Source of the DNA: Ignavibacteria bacterium RIFOXYB12_FULL_35_14
GTDB taxonomy: Bacteria; Bacteroidota; Ignavibacteria; Ignavibacteriales; Ignavibacteriaceae
Direction of reading: 5' to 3'
DNA length: 64,000 nucleotides
Assembly: GCA_001803045.1 (NCBI GenBank)
Contig: MHAR01000008.1
Location: forward strand, 54,877-118,876
Shown: positions 27,385-38,225 of the stretch, one piece after another
Layout: each line of letters begins with the position of its first letter
Position numbering within the stretch: the first letter of the stretch is position 1
Notes under the pieces: generated by a model
Told to the model about the DNA's origin: nothing
The model's input: the letters and a program-made list of their open reading frames with translations, nothing else
Databases searched by the model: none
Made by a program: the position numbers and the translations under genes

Positions 27385-30300
27385 GAAAGATGAGAAGTTG
27401 TCCAAGCAGGAAAACCCGGAAATGATGGATAAGAATTATTGGAGAAGTTTTGAGGATCTTTACAATAACCCTAAGACAATCGAAGCTAGTCATCATGAGT
27501 TTAAGGAAGGTGTAACAGAAGAATTTAATCCTTCAAATTTATCCAACATTTCCAGAAGAAAATTTTTAGCGTTAGTTGGTGCTTCTGCAGCATTAGCCGG
27601 TGCTGGTTGTGCTGATTATCCCGACAAAGGCGAGATCATTCCTTACAACAAGAAACCGGAAGAAGTGACTATCGGAAAAGCCAATCATTACGCCTCAACA
27701 TCTACGGCTTGTTCGCACACTTGCGGAGTATTGATAAAAACTCGTGAAGGGCGCCCGATTAAAGTTGATGGTAATCCAGATCATCCTGTAAGTAAAGGAA
27801 AGGTTTGTCTGAAATGCCAAGCTGAAATTCTTAATCTTTATGATCCGGAAAGATTAACTGATCCGCTTCAAAAAGTTGGTGTTGGCAGTTTCGAAAAGAT
27901 CAGTTGGAAAAAAGTTGATGAAGCAATCTTGGCTTCCCTAACTTTTGCCGGTGATAAAGAAATCGCAATTGTAGCACAGAATATTAATTCTCCTTCAACT
28001 CTTAAAGTGCTGGATGATTTTGCCATAAAGTTTCCTACAACAAAAATATATTCTTACGAATTATTTAATGATGAAGTAAAGAACACAGCATGGAAAAAGT
28101 GTTATGGTACAGGTTCGTTTCCGTTAATAAAATGGAATGAAGCAAAAATTATTGTTGCTCTTGAATCCGACTTTTTAGGGAGTGAGGGAAACAGAGTTGA
28201 GAATTCTGCGCTTTTCGTTGAAGGAAGAGATGTAGATAAAATAAAAAACTTTAATAGATTGTATGTAATTGAAGGAAATCTTTCATTAACCGGAATTAAT
28301 TCTGATTACCGAATTCCTCTTCGTCCTCATGCTCAACTCGAATTAGTCTTCAGCTTAATTTCTGAAGTGAGTAAAAAAATAGGGAAGGGAAGCAGCTTAA
28401 GTAATTCATTATCTCTTGCTGATTTCTCTAACAAATATAATGTGCCGCTAAAGAAGTTAAATTCTTTAGTCAGCGATTTAGTTAAGAATGCCGGCAAATC
28501 TATTGTTCATTCAGGAACAACATTGACTGAAGAAGTTCACATTGCGGTAAATTATTTAAATAATATGCTGGGCAATAATTCGCTGTTTAGAACTGACACT
28601 GCAGAAGTTTCATTATTCCCATTTACACAAAAGAGTGATTGGGATAATCTTATTTCAAAAATGAACGCCGGAGAAGTTGATACCATAATCCATTTCAATT
28701 CTAATCCTGTATTTCATCTTGCGGATGATTACGATTACGAACAAGCTCTCAGCAAGGTTTCAACAGTTATCAGTTTGTCGGAGAAGGAAAACGAATCATC
28801 CCACTTAGCAAATTATGTTCTGCCCATCAATCATGATTTTGAATCGTGGGGAGATTACAAAACTCGAACAGGATTTTACTCATTACAGCAGCCGGTTATT
28901 GCGCCACTTTACAATTCACGACAGAAGGAATCAATTTTACTTTCATGGATTGATGGCAGATCAGACAGCTACAGCGAAAAGCTTTATCATGAATATTTAA
29001 TGAAGCGATGGAAAGATGAAGTCTATCCAAAATTAGATGCAACGTTACCTTTTGATAGATTTTGGTTTGCATTATTGCATGATGGAGTTATTAATGTGAA
29101 GGATGCCCCAATCTCAATTGGCAGCTTCAATTCCTCAGCGTTGGCAGTGTTAAATTCCTACAAAGCAGACTCATCAAAATATTCGATAGTACTTAAAAAT
29201 AATTATTCAATTGGCGATGGAAGATTTGCAGATAACGGTTGGCTTCAAGAATTGCCCCATCCTGTTTCAAAAATTACGTGGGATAACTATGCGGCTGTTT
29301 CCTTTAAGACCGCTAAAGAATTAACTCTGAAAAACAATGATTTAGTTGAAATAAAAGTTGGCTCGAGGAAATTAAAAATTCCAGTTTTCTTGCAGCCAGG
29401 TTCGGCGGATAATACTTTTACAATCGAACTTGGCTATGGTAGAAGAAAAACTGGAATTGTTGGAACTGACGTAGGTTTTGATGCAAGTTCACTTTTGTCG
29501 AGAACTAATTCATCGTCTCCTTTCTTATTAAATGGTGATGTTTCAAAGGTTGGTGGTACTCATGAATTGGCAACTGCTCAAGAGCATCATATGTTTGATA
29601 ATGAACTAACCAAAGATGCTGCAATAAAAAGAAAAGTGGTTCGTGAAGGAACTGTAGCTCAATATTTAAAAAATCCAAAGTTCTTGCATGATGGTTCGGA
29701 AGTGGAGCTTCACACAGTTTATCCTTTCATCGAGTATCCCGGTGTTAAGTGGGGAATGTCAATCGATCTGAATAAATGTTTGGGATGCGGAGATTGTGTT
29801 GTCGCTTGTACCGCAGAAAACAATGTTCCTATTGTAGGAAAAGATCAAGTAGCAAAAGGTCGTGAGATGCAATGGATAAGAATAGATCGTTACTATTCAG
29901 GCTCAGTTGATGATCCAAATACCAGTTTGCAGCCAATGCTTTGCCAGCACTGTGATCATGCACCTTGCGAAAATGTTTGTCCGGTAGTCGCAACTTCTCA
30001 TAGTCCTGATGGATTAAATCAAATGGCGTATAACCGCTGCGTTGGTACAAGATATTGTTCGAACAACTGTCCTTATAAAGTTCGAAGATTTAATTATTTC
30101 AATTATAGAGATTTCTTTAAAGATTCGTATCAGCAAAATGAAAGCTTCAATTTAATTTACAATCCGGAAGTTACTGTACGCTCACGCGGCGTGATGGAAA
30201 AATGTACATTCTGCATTCAAAGGATAATGGATGCAAGAGAGGAAGCAGTTCGTCAAAATAAAAATCTTAAAGGATCAGATGTAAGGACAGCTTGTCAGGA

Positions 30301-30469
30301 TGCATGTCCTACAAATGCAATTCAATTTGGTGATATAAATGATAAAGAATCAGAATTTCATAAATACCGAAATCATGATTTAGGTTATTATGTGCTTGAA
30401 GAATTGAATATTAAGCCAAACGTTACATACATCGCTAAATTAAGAAATACCCATTCGGAGGAAGCTTAA
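27377..30469 (+). CDS. actB: Alternative complex III ActB: molybdopterin-like plus iron-sulfur subunit
   Basis: A protein of about 1,030 residues and the large peripheral subunit of ACIII. It has a Tat-type leader at about 60-80 (SRRKFLALVGASAALAG) followed by a lipobox-like AGC. The first two thirds resemble a molybdopterin oxidoreductase (CSHTCGVLIKTREGRPIKVD near 115, then KVCLKCQAE). The last third is an iron-sulfur domain with four cysteine groups: CLGCGDCVVAC, CQHCDHAPCENVCP, CVGTRYCSNNCPY and CTFC ... CQDACPTNA. In known ACIII the first domain lacks molybdenum and the second carries three 4Fe-4S and one 3Fe-4S cluster. The ATG at 27377, preceded by GAAGG, is preferred over GTG at 27371. 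Confidence 0.93.
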   Translation: MLKKDEKLSKQENPEMMDKNYWRSFEDLYNNPKTIEASHHEFKEGVTEEFNPSNLSNISRRKFLALVGASAALAGAGCADYPDKGEIIPYNKKPEEVTIGKANHYASTSTACSHTCGVLIKTREGRPIKVDGNPDHPVSKGKVCLKCQAEILNLYDPERLTDPLQKVGVGSFEKISWKKVDEAILASLTFAGDKEIAIVAQNINSPSTLKVLDDFAIKFPTTKIYSYELFNDEVKNTAWKKCYGTGSFPLIKWNEAKIIVALESDFLGSEGNRVENSALFVEGRDVDKIKNFNRLYVIEGNLSLTGINSDYRIPLRPHAQLELVFSLISEVSKKIGKGSSLSNSLSLADFSNKYNVPLKKLNSLVSDLVKNAGKSIVHSGTTLTEEVHIAVNYLNNMLGNNSLFRTDTAEVSLFPFTQKSDWDNLISKMNAGEVDTIIHFNSNPVFHLADDYDYEQALSKVSTVISLSEKENESSHLANYVLPINHDFESWGDYKTRTGFYSLQQPVIAPLYNSRQKESILLSWIDGRSDSYSEKLYHEYLMKRWKDEVYPKLDATLPFDRFWFALLHDGVINVKDAPISIGSFNSSALAVLNSYKADSSKYSIVLKNNYSIGDGRFADNGWLQELPHPVSKITWDNYAAVSFKTAKELTLKNNDLVEIKVGSRKLKIPVFLQPGSADNTFTIELGYGRRKTGIVGTDVGFDASSLLSRTNSSSPFLLNGDVSKVGGTHELATAQEHHMFDNELTKDAAIKRKVVREGTVAQYLKNPKFLHDGSEVELHTVYPFIEYPGVKWGMSIDLNKCLGCGDCVVACTAENNVPIVGKDQVAKGREMQWIRIDRYYSGSVDDPNTSLQPMLCQHCDHAPCENVCPVVATSHSPDGLNQMAYNRCVGTRYCSNNCPYKVRRFNYFNYRDFFKDSYQQNESFNLIYNPEVTVRSRGVMEKCTFCIQRIMDAREEAVRQNKNLKGSDVRTACQDACPTNAIQFGDINDKESEFHKYRNHDLGYYVLEELNIKPNVTYIAKLRNTHSEEA

Positions 30470-31840
30470 TTGAATATTGATTATTCACAGGAACTGCCGG
30501 TAGTTGAAGGAGGATTAAAGCAGGCTCAGATTGAAGAGCTTGTTGCAAAACCTCTTGATACGAAACCTGATAAAAAGTTTTTAATAGCTATAAGCATAAG
30601 CGGAAGCTTGCTTCTGATAGGCGCAATTTGTTTGGGCTTAACATTTTATTATGGAATTGGTCTTTGGGGAAATAATCAACCGGTTGGGTGGGGATTTGAT
30701 ATTGTTAACTTCGTTTTTTGGGTTGGTATCGGTCATGCTGGTACTCTAATTTCAGCAATTCTTTTCTTGCTCCGTCAGAGATGGCGTACAGGTATCGCTC
30801 GATTTGCAGAGGCGATGACTATTTTTGCAGTTATGTGTGCAGGACTTTTCCCTGCAATTCACACTGGTCGTCCTTGGTTAGATGGTTATCTTATGCCTTA
30901 TCCGAATCAGCACCAATTATGGATTAATTTTACTTCACCATTAATTTGGGATGTTTTTGCGGTATCCACTTATTTTATTGTTTCTTTTGTCTTTTGGTTC
31001 GTTGGTTTGATTCCGGATTTTGCAACGCTGCGTGATCGTACGACATCAAAAATTAAAAAAACTATCTACTCAATCTTTAGTTTGGGATGGCGGCACTCAC
31101 ATAGAAATTGGCAGCACTATGAAAAAGCTTACATGCTTCTTGCCGGATTCGCAACTCCATTAGTTCTTTCGGTTCACACAATTGTAAGTTTTGATTTTGC
31201 TGTTTCGATAATTCCCGGCTGGCACACAACAATTTTTCCGCCATACTTTGTTGCCGGTGCAATTTTCTCCGGATTTGCAATGGTGGTTACTGTTTTAATT
31301 TTTGTAAGAAAGATATTCAACCTCGAGCACATCATTACGATAAATCATCTGGAAAAAATGAATAAAGTGATTTTAGCTACCGGAATGATGGTTGGCTATG
31401 CTTATGCAATGGAATTTTTTATTGCATGGTACAGCGGAAATCAATTTGAGAGCTTCGTGTTCATTAACAGAGCATTTGGTCCTTATGCCTGGGCTTATTG
31501 GATTATGGTTAGCTGTAATGTGATCTTTCCGCAATTATTCTGGATTAAGAAAATCAGAAGATCGATTTCCATAATGCTTGCAATCGCAATTTTTGTGAAT
31601 GTTGGAATGTGGTTTGAAAGATTTGTAATTACTGTTACTTCCCTCCACAGAGATTTTCTCCCGTCAAGCTGGGGATATTATGTCCCAACTCTGTATGATA
31701 TTGGAATCTTGCTTGGAAGTTTTGGATTGTTCTTCACACTGGTAATATTATTCACTAAGACTTTACCTGTAGTTTCAATTTCTGAAGTTAAAGCCGTTTC
31801 AGAGGGTGCACAACCTTCACACAATGGAGGTCATCACTAA
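30470..31840 (+). CDS. actC: Alternative complex III ActC, NrfD-like membrane subunit
   Basis: A 456-residue polytopic membrane protein of the NrfD/PsrC family, one of two related quinol-interacting subunits of ACIII. About ten hydrophobic segments are visible, for example [20 protein letters not shown] near residue 40 and [18 protein letters not shown] near 165. Histidines in the membrane region include [16 protein letters not shown]. The start is TTG at 30470, immediately after the actB stop codon, with a strong GGAGG 8 bases upstream; no ATG fits as well. The stop overlaps the next start by one base (TAATG). Confidence 0.93.
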   Translation: MNIDYSQELPVVEGGLKQAQIEELVAKPLDTKPDKKFLIAISISGSLLLIGAICLGLTFYYGIGLWGNNQPVGWGFDIVNFVFWVGIGHAGTLISAILFLLRQRWRTGIARFAEAMTIFAVMCAGLFPAIHTGRPWLDGYLMPYPNQHQLWINFTSPLIWDVFAVSTYFIVSFVFWFVGLIPDFATLRDRTTSKIKKTIYSIFSLGWRHSHRNWQHYEKAYMLLAGFATPLVLSVHTIVSFDFAVSIIPGWHTTIFPPYFVAGAIFSGFAMVVTVLIFVRKIFNLEHIITINHLEKMNKVILATGMMVGYAYAMEFFIAWYSGNQFESFVFINRAFGPYAWAYWIMVSCNVIFPQLFWIKKIRRSISIMLAIAIFVNVGMWFERFVITVTSLHRDFLPSSWGYYVPTLYDIGILLGSFGLFFTLVILFTKTLPVVSISEVKAVSEGAQPSHNGGHH

Positions 31841-33003
31841 TGAAACGAAGTAATAAGCTTTTTGGAATTAGTGCAATCTTCAATTCGCCGAATGAAATTA
31901 TCCATGCAGCAAAAGTTATTGCTGATTATGGTTATAAAAATTTTGATATAAATACTCCATACCCGCTTCATGGTATGGATAAGGCGATGAAGTTGAAGCC
32001 GTCCAAATTGGGTTACATTACTTTAGCATTCGGACTTAGCGGTGCTTTGTTTGCAATTCTGTTTATGTTTTGGGCAATGTCCATTGATTATCCACAGGTA
32101 ATCGGCGGTAAACCATTTTTCGCATTCCCTGCATTCATACCAGTAGCATTTGAAGTGACTGTTTTACTTGCAACACTTTCAACTGTTATCGGTCTATTAA
32201 CATTTGTCTTCGGATTCCCGAACAACAAGCAATCTCTGCATGACACCAATTATATGAAAAAAGTTTCTGCCGATAAATTTGGTGCAGTTATCTATGCAGA
32301 TGACCAGCAATTCAGCGAATTAAAAGTAAAAGAACTGTTCAGCTCGCTTAATGCAAGCAGCGTTGAATTAATTTACTATTTTGAAAAAGAATCATACCCT
32401 ATCTTTCAACCAAAATTTTTAATGCTTTTACTTGCTGTTGCAGTCGTCACTTCCGGAACAACTTATTTTGTCTTGAATAAACTTTTATTTATGACACCAT
32501 TTAACTGGATGGTTTATCAGGATAGGTTATCAGCACAGGAGAAGAGTGAATTTTTCTCAGATAATTATGGAGCGAGACCGAAAGTTGAAGGCACAGTTGC
32601 AAGAGGATTTCTGCCTTATCCGTTTGCGGGTCAAAACATTCCAACTGAAACTCTAGTTAATCCTTTGCTTCCAACAAAAGAAGTTTTAAAGTTGGGCGAG
32701 AATAAATATTTATCATTCTGCAGTCCATGTCACGGTAATTATGCTGATGGCGACAGCAGATTAAGGGGGCAATTCCCAAATCCACCTACTCTTCATTCAA
32801 CTCGTGCAAGAGAATTTAGTGATGGAATGATCTATCACATCGTGACGTACGGGCAGAATGTTATGCCGGCCTATGAATCACAGGTTACACGTGAGGAAAG
32901 ATGGGCAATTGTGAATTACATTAGAGCTTTGCAGAGAGCTAAAAATGCAAAGGAATCTGATATTAAAGAATTACAAATGGGATTATTAGATGCATCAAAA
33001 TAA
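31840..33003 (+). CDS. actDE: Alternative complex III ActD-ActE fusion
   Basis: A 387-residue protein that joins two usually separate ACIII subunits. Residues 1-175 match ActD (DUF3341): KLFGISAIFNSPNEIIHAAK, then two membrane segments (YITLAFGLSGALFAILFMFW; FEVTVLLATLSTVIGLLTFV). A further membrane segment near 200 (LMLLLAVAVVTSGTTYFVLN) leads into a monoheme cytochrome c domain (CSPCH near 290, VMPAYESQVTREERWAIVNY near 345), corresponding to ActE. The reading frame is continuous through the joint. Fusion fixes the 1:1 ratio of the membrane and heme parts. The next gene, actF, starts inside its last codons. Confidence 0.9.
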   Translation: MKRSNKLFGISAIFNSPNEIIHAAKVIADYGYKNFDINTPYPLHGMDKAMKLKPSKLGYITLAFGLSGALFAILFMFWAMSIDYPQVIGGKPFFAFPAFIPVAFEVTVLLATLSTVIGLLTFVFGFPNNKQSLHDTNYMKKVSADKFGAVIYADDQQFSELKVKELFSSLNASSVELIYYFEKESYPIFQPKFLMLLLAVAVVTSGTTYFVLNKLLFMTPFNWMVYQDRLSAQEKSEFFSDNYGARPKVEGTVARGFLPYPFAGQNIPTETLVNPLLPTKEVLKLGENKYLSFCSPCHGNYADGDSRLRGQFPNPPTLHSTRAREFSDGMIYHIVTYGQNVMPAYESQVTREERWAIVNYIRALQRAKNAKESDIKELQMGLLDASK

Positions 33004-34171
33004 TATTGAATATCAGAAAAAAGATCTTCCTAAAAATCTAAGTCAACTTGGCTGGATTTTATTTGGTGCAGGACTGATTCTTGGTGTAATCGGATTTTTC
33101 ACTGATCAGCACAGGGCACTGCTAAATTACCTGATAGCGTACATGTTTATTCTAAGCATTGGGATCGGTTCTCTGCTTCTCATCGCACTTGAATATGTTG
33201 GCGGTGCGGATTGGAGTGTTCCGATTCGACGAGTTGTGGAATTTTTATCATCCACAATTATTTTCCTGCCAATATTAGTATTGCCATTGGTGTTCAGCAT
33301 CCATGACATTTTTCATTGGGCTCATACAGATGTGGTAGCTAAAGACGAAATTCTAAAGGCAAAATCTTCTTACTTGAACGAAGCATTTTTTATCATTCGC
33401 GTATTTGCTGTTCTTGCAGTTTGGGGATTGTTTTATTACCTGTTAATCAGAAACTCAAATGCACAGGATATAACCAAAGATCAGCTTCTTACGAAGAAGA
33501 ATATAATCTTATCTGCAATCTTCATTCCTGTTTTTGCTATCACCATAACTATTACGGCTGTTGATTGGCTGATGAGTCTTGAGCCGCATTGGTTCTCAAC
33601 CATATTCGGAGTTTATTTCTTTTCAGGTTCAGTTATAGCTTCTCTTGCAGCAATAACTTTATTCGTAGTCTTCTTAAAAGAAAAAGGATTCATGCATCCT
33701 AAATTAATTGACGATCATCTTTTCAGCTTAGGTGCTCTTCAATTTGCGTTTGTTAATTTTTGGGCGTACATAGCTTTCTCACAATATATGCTTATTTGGT
33801 ATGCAAATTTACCGGAGGAAAATTTTTGGTTTTTGCAAAGATGGGAAAATGGTTGGCAGTACTTATCAATTTTATTAATTATTGCTCATTTTATTGTTCC
33901 CTATGCTGCGCTGCTTTCTCAGCCGGCTAAAATGGATCCGAAACGTTTAAAATTTATTTCAGTTTGGATCCTCTTTGCTCATTTCATTGATTTGTATTGG
34001 CTCGTTATGCCGAACGTAAATGGATATTACTTTAGCTTGATTGATATCGTAGTTCCATTAATCGCTGTTGGTTTGATAATACTTGTTTTCAATTATCGAG
34101 CGAAAAAATCTAATCTTGTTCCAATCGGAGATCCTAAGCTGCAGAAGGGATTGGATTTCCGGGTTCCATGA
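32990..34171 (+). CDS. actF: Alternative complex III ActF, second NrfD-like membrane subunit
   Basis: A 393-residue polytopic membrane protein related to ActC. Hydrophobic segments include LGWILFGAGLILGVIGFF, YLIAYMFILSIGIGSLLLIA, STIIFLPILVLPLVFSI and SILLIIAHFIVPYAALLSQP. HWFSTIFGVYFFSGSVIASL is typical of ActF. It would lie next to ActC in the membrane and take part in quinol oxidation or proton movement. The start overlaps the end of actDE by 14 bases, so translation is coupled. Confidence 0.92.
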   Translation: MHQNNIEYQKKDLPKNLSQLGWILFGAGLILGVIGFFTDQHRALLNYLIAYMFILSIGIGSLLLIALEYVGGADWSVPIRRVVEFLSSTIIFLPILVLPLVFSIHDIFHWAHTDVVAKDEILKAKSSYLNEAFFIIRVFAVLAVWGLFYYLLIRNSNAQDITKDQLLTKKNIILSAIFIPVFAITITITAVDWLMSLEPHWFSTIFGVYFFSGSVIASLAAITLFVVFLKEKGFMHPKLIDDHLFSLGALQFAFVNFWAYIAFSQYMLIWYANLPEENFWFLQRWENGWQYLSILLIIAHFIVPYAALLSQPAKMDPKRLKFISVWILFAHFIDLYWLVMPNVNGYYFSLIDIVVPLIAVGLIILVFNYRAKKSNLVPIGDPKLQKGLDFRVP

Positions 34172-34192
34172 TCCGGTACTTTAAGGAGTTTT

Positions 34193-35122
34193 ATGAATAA
34201 ATTAAACGAATTATTAAAGAAACAATTATCTGTCATAACGGAAGAACCTGTAAGGGCATTTGCCCTTTTGTATCCTTACATTTTGGTTATAGGAATTGGA
34301 TTTGGTCGCTTCTATCTAAGCAATTTGAATTTGATAACAAGACAAAATATTCCAACGGTTTTACCGGATACATCAAAAGTTGAAGAGTTAAAAATTATCA
34401 ATGCAAAAACAGTTCCTCCGATTGATATATATGCATTGAGCCAACCTACCGATCAGGTGATTAGCAAAGGAAAGACGCTGTACACTACTAATTGCGTTTC
34501 ATGTCATGGTGAAGATGGTAATGGAATTGGAGCAGCTTCAGCCAGATTGAATCCTCCGCCCAGAAATTTTTTAGTTAAGGATGGCTGGAAGAATGGTTCA
34601 AAGATATCGCAGATCTATCAAACTCTGCAGGAGGGAATTGCCAGCGGTGGAATGGTTGCTTACGATTTCATTTTACCAGAAGATAGATTATCAATTATTC
34701 ATTATATCAGAAGCACATTTATTCCTGATGCTCCACAAGATTCAAAAGATGAACTGACTGTTCTTGACCAGACTTATAATCTTTCCAAAGGGCTGCAGAT
34801 TTCTCCTCAGATTCCTGTTGGTGCGGCAATTGAATTGTTATCCAAAGGCACCGATCAAAGGCTTCAAAAAATTTTTGCTACGATGCAAATCATTGATAGC
34901 GACAAAGTTGAAAAAGGTGCTGAGATTTTCAGGAGAATATCTAATAATAAAATGAAAGCATTAACAGTTTTGACTTCTTCAACTGAGTGGCACCAAAATC
35001 AGCAGAAGTTTGTTGTTATTGTATCGGGAAGCATTAACAATGGCGGATTTTCAAGCAAAGTCAATAACCTTGGTAAAGAAGATTGGAATGCGTTGTACAA
35101 CTATCTGGTAAAACTTATTTGA
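34193..35122 (+). CDS. Membrane-anchored monoheme cytochrome c
   Basis: A 309-residue cytochrome with a single N-terminal membrane segment (FALLYPYILVIGIGFGRFYL) and one heme site, CVSCHGEDGNGIG, near residue 104. The methionine in GGMVAYDFILPEDRLSIIHY is a likely distal ligand. The C-terminal 130 residues carry no heme motif and are not recognised. A strong AAGGAG precedes the ATG. Its place between actF and sco/cox genes suggests an electron carrier linking ACIII to the terminal oxidase, or an extra ACIII subunit. The second function is inference from position. Confidence 0.82.
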   Translation: MNKLNELLKKQLSVITEEPVRAFALLYPYILVIGIGFGRFYLSNLNLITRQNIPTVLPDTSKVEELKIINAKTVPPIDIYALSQPTDQVISKGKTLYTTNCVSCHGEDGNGIGAASARLNPPPRNFLVKDGWKNGSKISQIYQTLQEGIASGGMVAYDFILPEDRLSIIHYIRSTFIPDAPQDSKDELTVLDQTYNLSKGLQISPQIPVGAAIELLSKGTDQRLQKIFATMQIIDSDKVEKGAEIFRRISNNKMKALTVLTSSTEWHQNQQKFVVIVSGSINNGGFSSKVNNLGKEDWNALYNYLVKLI

Positions 35123-35137
35123 TATGTGAGGTTTGAA

Positions 35138-35935
35138 ATGAAAAGTGTAGTAATTCTTATCGTCTTTTTATTAGTTCCATTGTTTCAGATTTTTTCTGCG
35201 GATCAGAAAAAAGTTGAGATTGGCGTGGTGGAGAATTTAGGTTCATATGTTCCTCTTGACACCGAACTAATTGATGAAAACGGGAATAAATTTCTCCTAA
35301 AAAATAATTTAGATAAACCGGTTGTTATAAATTTTGTTTATTACGAATGTCCGGGAATTTGTTCGCCTTTATTGACTGAACTTGCAAGTGTTATTGGTAA
35401 GGCCGATTTGGTTGCAGGTGTTGATTACAATGTGTTCACAATAAGTATGGATGCTTCAGAAGATTATAATCTCGCTACATCTAAAAAGCAGAATTACCTG
35501 AAGATGATGAAAAAGCAAATTGATCCCAATAGCTGGCGATTTTTAACAGGTGACAGCTTATCTGTCAGAAGACTTTCTGATGCAATCGGATTCTATTATA
35601 AAAAAGAAGGTGATGAGTTTATTCATTCAGCTGCTTTAATGTTTATAGCATCAAATGGGAAAATATGCCGATATCTATACCCGGATTTTACCAGGAGGGA
35701 TGAATTCAGCATTTTACCATTCGATTTTAAGATGGCAGTGCTTGAAGCTTCTGAAGGAACACCTACACCGACTATTGCTAAGGTAATGAAGTTTTGTTTC
35801 AGCTATGACCCTGAAGGAAAAACTTATGTGTTTAATTTATTAAAAGTTTTTGGAGGCGGAATTTTATTATTAACAGTAATTCTTGTTGTTTATCTTTCGG
35901 TGAAACCAAGAAAAGAGAAAGCAGAAAACAGGTAG
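35138..35935 (+). CDS. sco: SCO1/SenC copper chaperone
   Basis: A 265-residue thioredoxin-fold protein that delivers copper to the CuA site of cytochrome oxidase subunit II. It has an N-terminal signal or anchor (SVVILIVFLLVPLFQIFSA), the copper-binding CPGIC motif in FVYYECPGICSPLLTEL, and the third ligand His in EFIHSAALMF. A C-terminal membrane segment (GGGILLLTVILVVYLSV) is also present. The ATG at 35138 is preferred over GTG 35126 because GAGG lies at the right distance and the hydrophobic segment follows directly. It directly precedes ctaD. Confidence 0.92.
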   Translation: MKSVVILIVFLLVPLFQIFSADQKKVEIGVVENLGSYVPLDTELIDENGNKFLLKNNLDKPVVINFVYYECPGICSPLLTELASVIGKADLVAGVDYNVFTISMDASEDYNLATSKKQNYLKMMKKQIDPNSWRFLTGDSLSVRRLSDAIGFYYKKEGDEFIHSAALMFIASNGKICRYLYPDFTRRDEFSILPFDFKMAVLEASEGTPTPTIAKVMKFCFSYDPEGKTYVFNLLKVFGGGILLLTVILVVYLSVKPRKEKAENR

Positions 35936-35941
35936 AAAATT

Positions 35942-37600
35942 ATGTTAAAAGACACAACAATTATTTCAACAAACGGCCATACTAGTTTTCTGGATTACCA
36001 GGGAAAATATAAGGGAATCCGATCGTGGATTTTCTCGACTGATCATAAACGCATTGGAATTCTTTATCTAATTGCGCTTTTGTCATTTTTCGCTGTCGGT
36101 GTTACTTTTGGCTTTCTGATAAGACTTGAGCTATTTACTCAAGGTAAAACAATTGTAGATCCACAAACCTACAATGCGTTCTTTACACTGCATGGCGTGA
36201 TAATGATTTTTCTTTTTGTAATTCCCGGTTTACCTGCAGTATTCGGAAACTTCTTCCTGCCAATTTTAATTGGTGCAAAGGACGTTGCATTTCCACGAAT
36301 AAATTTATTGTCATGGTGGCTTTACATTATCGGTGGAGTTTTAGTGATTGTATCAATACTTCTTCCAGGCGGACCAGCAGATACGGGATGGACATTTTAC
36401 ATTCCTTACAGTGTTAGAACGAGTACAAACGTTATCTTCACAGGATTAGCGGCATTTATACTCGGATTCTCATCTATACTTACTGGAATTAATTTTGTTA
36501 CTACAATTCATAGATTGCGCGCACCCGGAATGGATTGGTTTAAAATGCCGTTATTCTCCTGGGCTTTATATGCAACAGCATGGATTCAAGTTTTAGCTAC
36601 ACCAATTATTGGCATCACGTTACTACTCATAGTCGTTGAAAGAGTTCTTGGCGTTGGATTATTTGATCCCGCACTTGGCGGAGACCCAATTTTATATCAG
36701 CATTTGTTTTGGATTTATTCTCACCCTGCAGTTTATATAATGATTGTTCCTGCAATGGGAGTTGTTTCGGAAATCATTCCTGTATTTGCAAGAAGAACAA
36801 TTTTTGGATATAAGTTCATAGCCTTCTCCAGCATTGCAATTGCACTGCTTGGCTCATTAGTTTGGGCGCATCACATGTTTTCTGCAGGAATGAGTTCAAC
36901 AGCGCAATTTGTTTTTTCGCTTTTAACTTTTCTTGTGGCAATCCCAAGTGCTATTAAAGTATTTAATTGGACAGCAACTCTCTATAAAGGATCAATTCAG
37001 CTTGATCCCCCGATGCTTTATGCATTAGCATTTATATTCCTATTTTCAATTGGTGGATTAACAGGAGTTGTTCAAGGCGCATTGTCGGTTGATATCCATC
37101 TTACTGATACATCTTTTATTGTTGCACATTTTCATTACGTGATGTTTGGTGGAACAGGCTTTGGAATTTTTGCGGCACTTCATTACTGGCTGCCCAAAAT
37201 GTTTGGGAGAATGTACAATTTAAAAACTGCTAAAGTTGGTTTTTGGTTTCTGTTTGTTGGATTTAACACTCTTTACTTTCCGCTATTCGTTATGGGATGG
37301 TTAGGAATGCCAAGAAGATATTATGATTATCTTCCTGAGTATGCAATTTATCATCAAATTTCTACTGTTGGATCCTGGATTTTAATAACAGGCTTGATCA
37401 TTATTTATTACAATTTGATTAAATCCCTTAGAAGCGGTGAAAAAATTACCGCAAGAAATATTTGGGGCGGAGAAACATTGGAATGGCAGATCGAAACTCC
37501 TCCAACTCATGAGAATTTTCATGATATTCCTAAGATAACTCATGGACCCTATGAATATAAAATGAATGATGAACTGGCTGAGAAAGAGGAGGTAAAGTGA
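35942..37600 (+). CDS. ctaD: Cytochrome c oxidase subunit I, A2 type
   Basis: The 552-residue catalytic subunit of an aa3-type heme-copper oxidase, with about 12 membrane segments. Heme and copper ligands lie in [32 protein letters not shown] and [10 protein letters not shown]. The helix VI segment reads YSHP (Tyr259, Ser260, His261, Pro262) rather than the GHPE of A1 enzymes. This is the A2 signature, in which Tyr-Ser replaces the glutamate of the D proton channel, as in Rhodothermus marinus. Subunit III overlaps its stop by four bases. Confidence 0.96.
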   Translation: MLKDTTIISTNGHTSFLDYQGKYKGIRSWIFSTDHKRIGILYLIALLSFFAVGVTFGFLIRLELFTQGKTIVDPQTYNAFFTLHGVIMIFLFVIPGLPAVFGNFFLPILIGAKDVAFPRINLLSWWLYIIGGVLVIVSILLPGGPADTGWTFYIPYSVRTSTNVIFTGLAAFILGFSSILTGINFVTTIHRLRAPGMDWFKMPLFSWALYATAWIQVLATPIIGITLLLIVVERVLGVGLFDPALGGDPILYQHLFWIYSHPAVYIMIVPAMGVVSEIIPVFARRTIFGYKFIAFSSIAIALLGSLVWAHHMFSAGMSSTAQFVFSLLTFLVAIPSAIKVFNWTATLYKGSIQLDPPMLYALAFIFLFSIGGLTGVVQGALSVDIHLTDTSFIVAHFHYVMFGGTGFGIFAALHYWLPKMFGRMYNLKTAKVGFWFLFVGFNTLYFPLFVMGWLGMPRRYYDYLPEYAIYHQISTVGSWILITGLIIIYYNLIKSLRSGEKITARNIWGGETLEWQIETPPTHENFHDIPKITHGPYEYKMNDELAEKEEVK

Positions 37601-38217
37601 TCACTCAGGAGCACGCTGCTGCACATGTTCATCGAGATGATGTCGGTGCTCGAATGGGAATGTGGTTGTTTCTGTTCACCGAGCTTTTGCTTTTTGGAGG
37701 CATGTTCTTCCTCTACTCGGTTTACAGGTTTATCAATCAAGAGCAATTTAACATTGCAGCCAAAGAGTTAAATACTCTTGTTGGAACATTTAACACGATA
37801 ATTCTCTTAACAAGCAGTCTAACAATGGCTTTAGCTATTGGAGCTATCCAACGAAATAACAAGAGTTTATCGGTTTTTTTTCAGACATTAACTATACTTC
37901 TTGCTTTCGGATTTCTAATCAATAAATACTTTGAGTGGTCAATTAAATTTCATCATGGAATTTTTCCTGGTTCCGAAATACTGTTAAATAAACCAAAGGG
38001 TGAGATTCTATTCTTCGGGTTGTATTACGTAATGACAGGATTGCACGGTTTGCACGTGGTGATTGGAATTTTTCTAATAGGTTTTATGACCAGGCTTACC
38101 ATGAAAAATGTAATAAATAAAGACAGCTACGTTAAGCTCGAATCAGCAGGACTTTACTGGCATCTTGTAGATATAATTTGGATATTTTTATTCCCATTAT
38201 TTTATCTTATCACTTAG
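37597..38217 (+). CDS. ctaE: Cytochrome c oxidase subunit III
   Basis: A 206-residue membrane protein with about five hydrophobic segments and typical subunit III motifs ([60 protein letters not shown]). It starts with GTG at 37597, preceded by AGAGGAGG at a good distance, and overlaps ctaD by four bases, so it is translationally coupled. It supports the stability and proton uptake of subunit I. Confidence 0.94.
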   Translation: MITQEHAAAHVHRDDVGARMGMWLFLFTELLLFGGMFFLYSVYRFINQEQFNIAAKELNTLVGTFNTIILLTSSLTMALAIGAIQRNNKSLSVFFQTLTILLAFGFLINKYFEWSIKFHHGIFPGSEILLNKPKGEILFFGLYYVMTGLHGLHVVIGIFLIGFMTRLTMKNVINKDSYVKLESAGLYWHLVDIIWIFLFPLFYLIT

Positions 38218-38225
38218 GACGTTTG

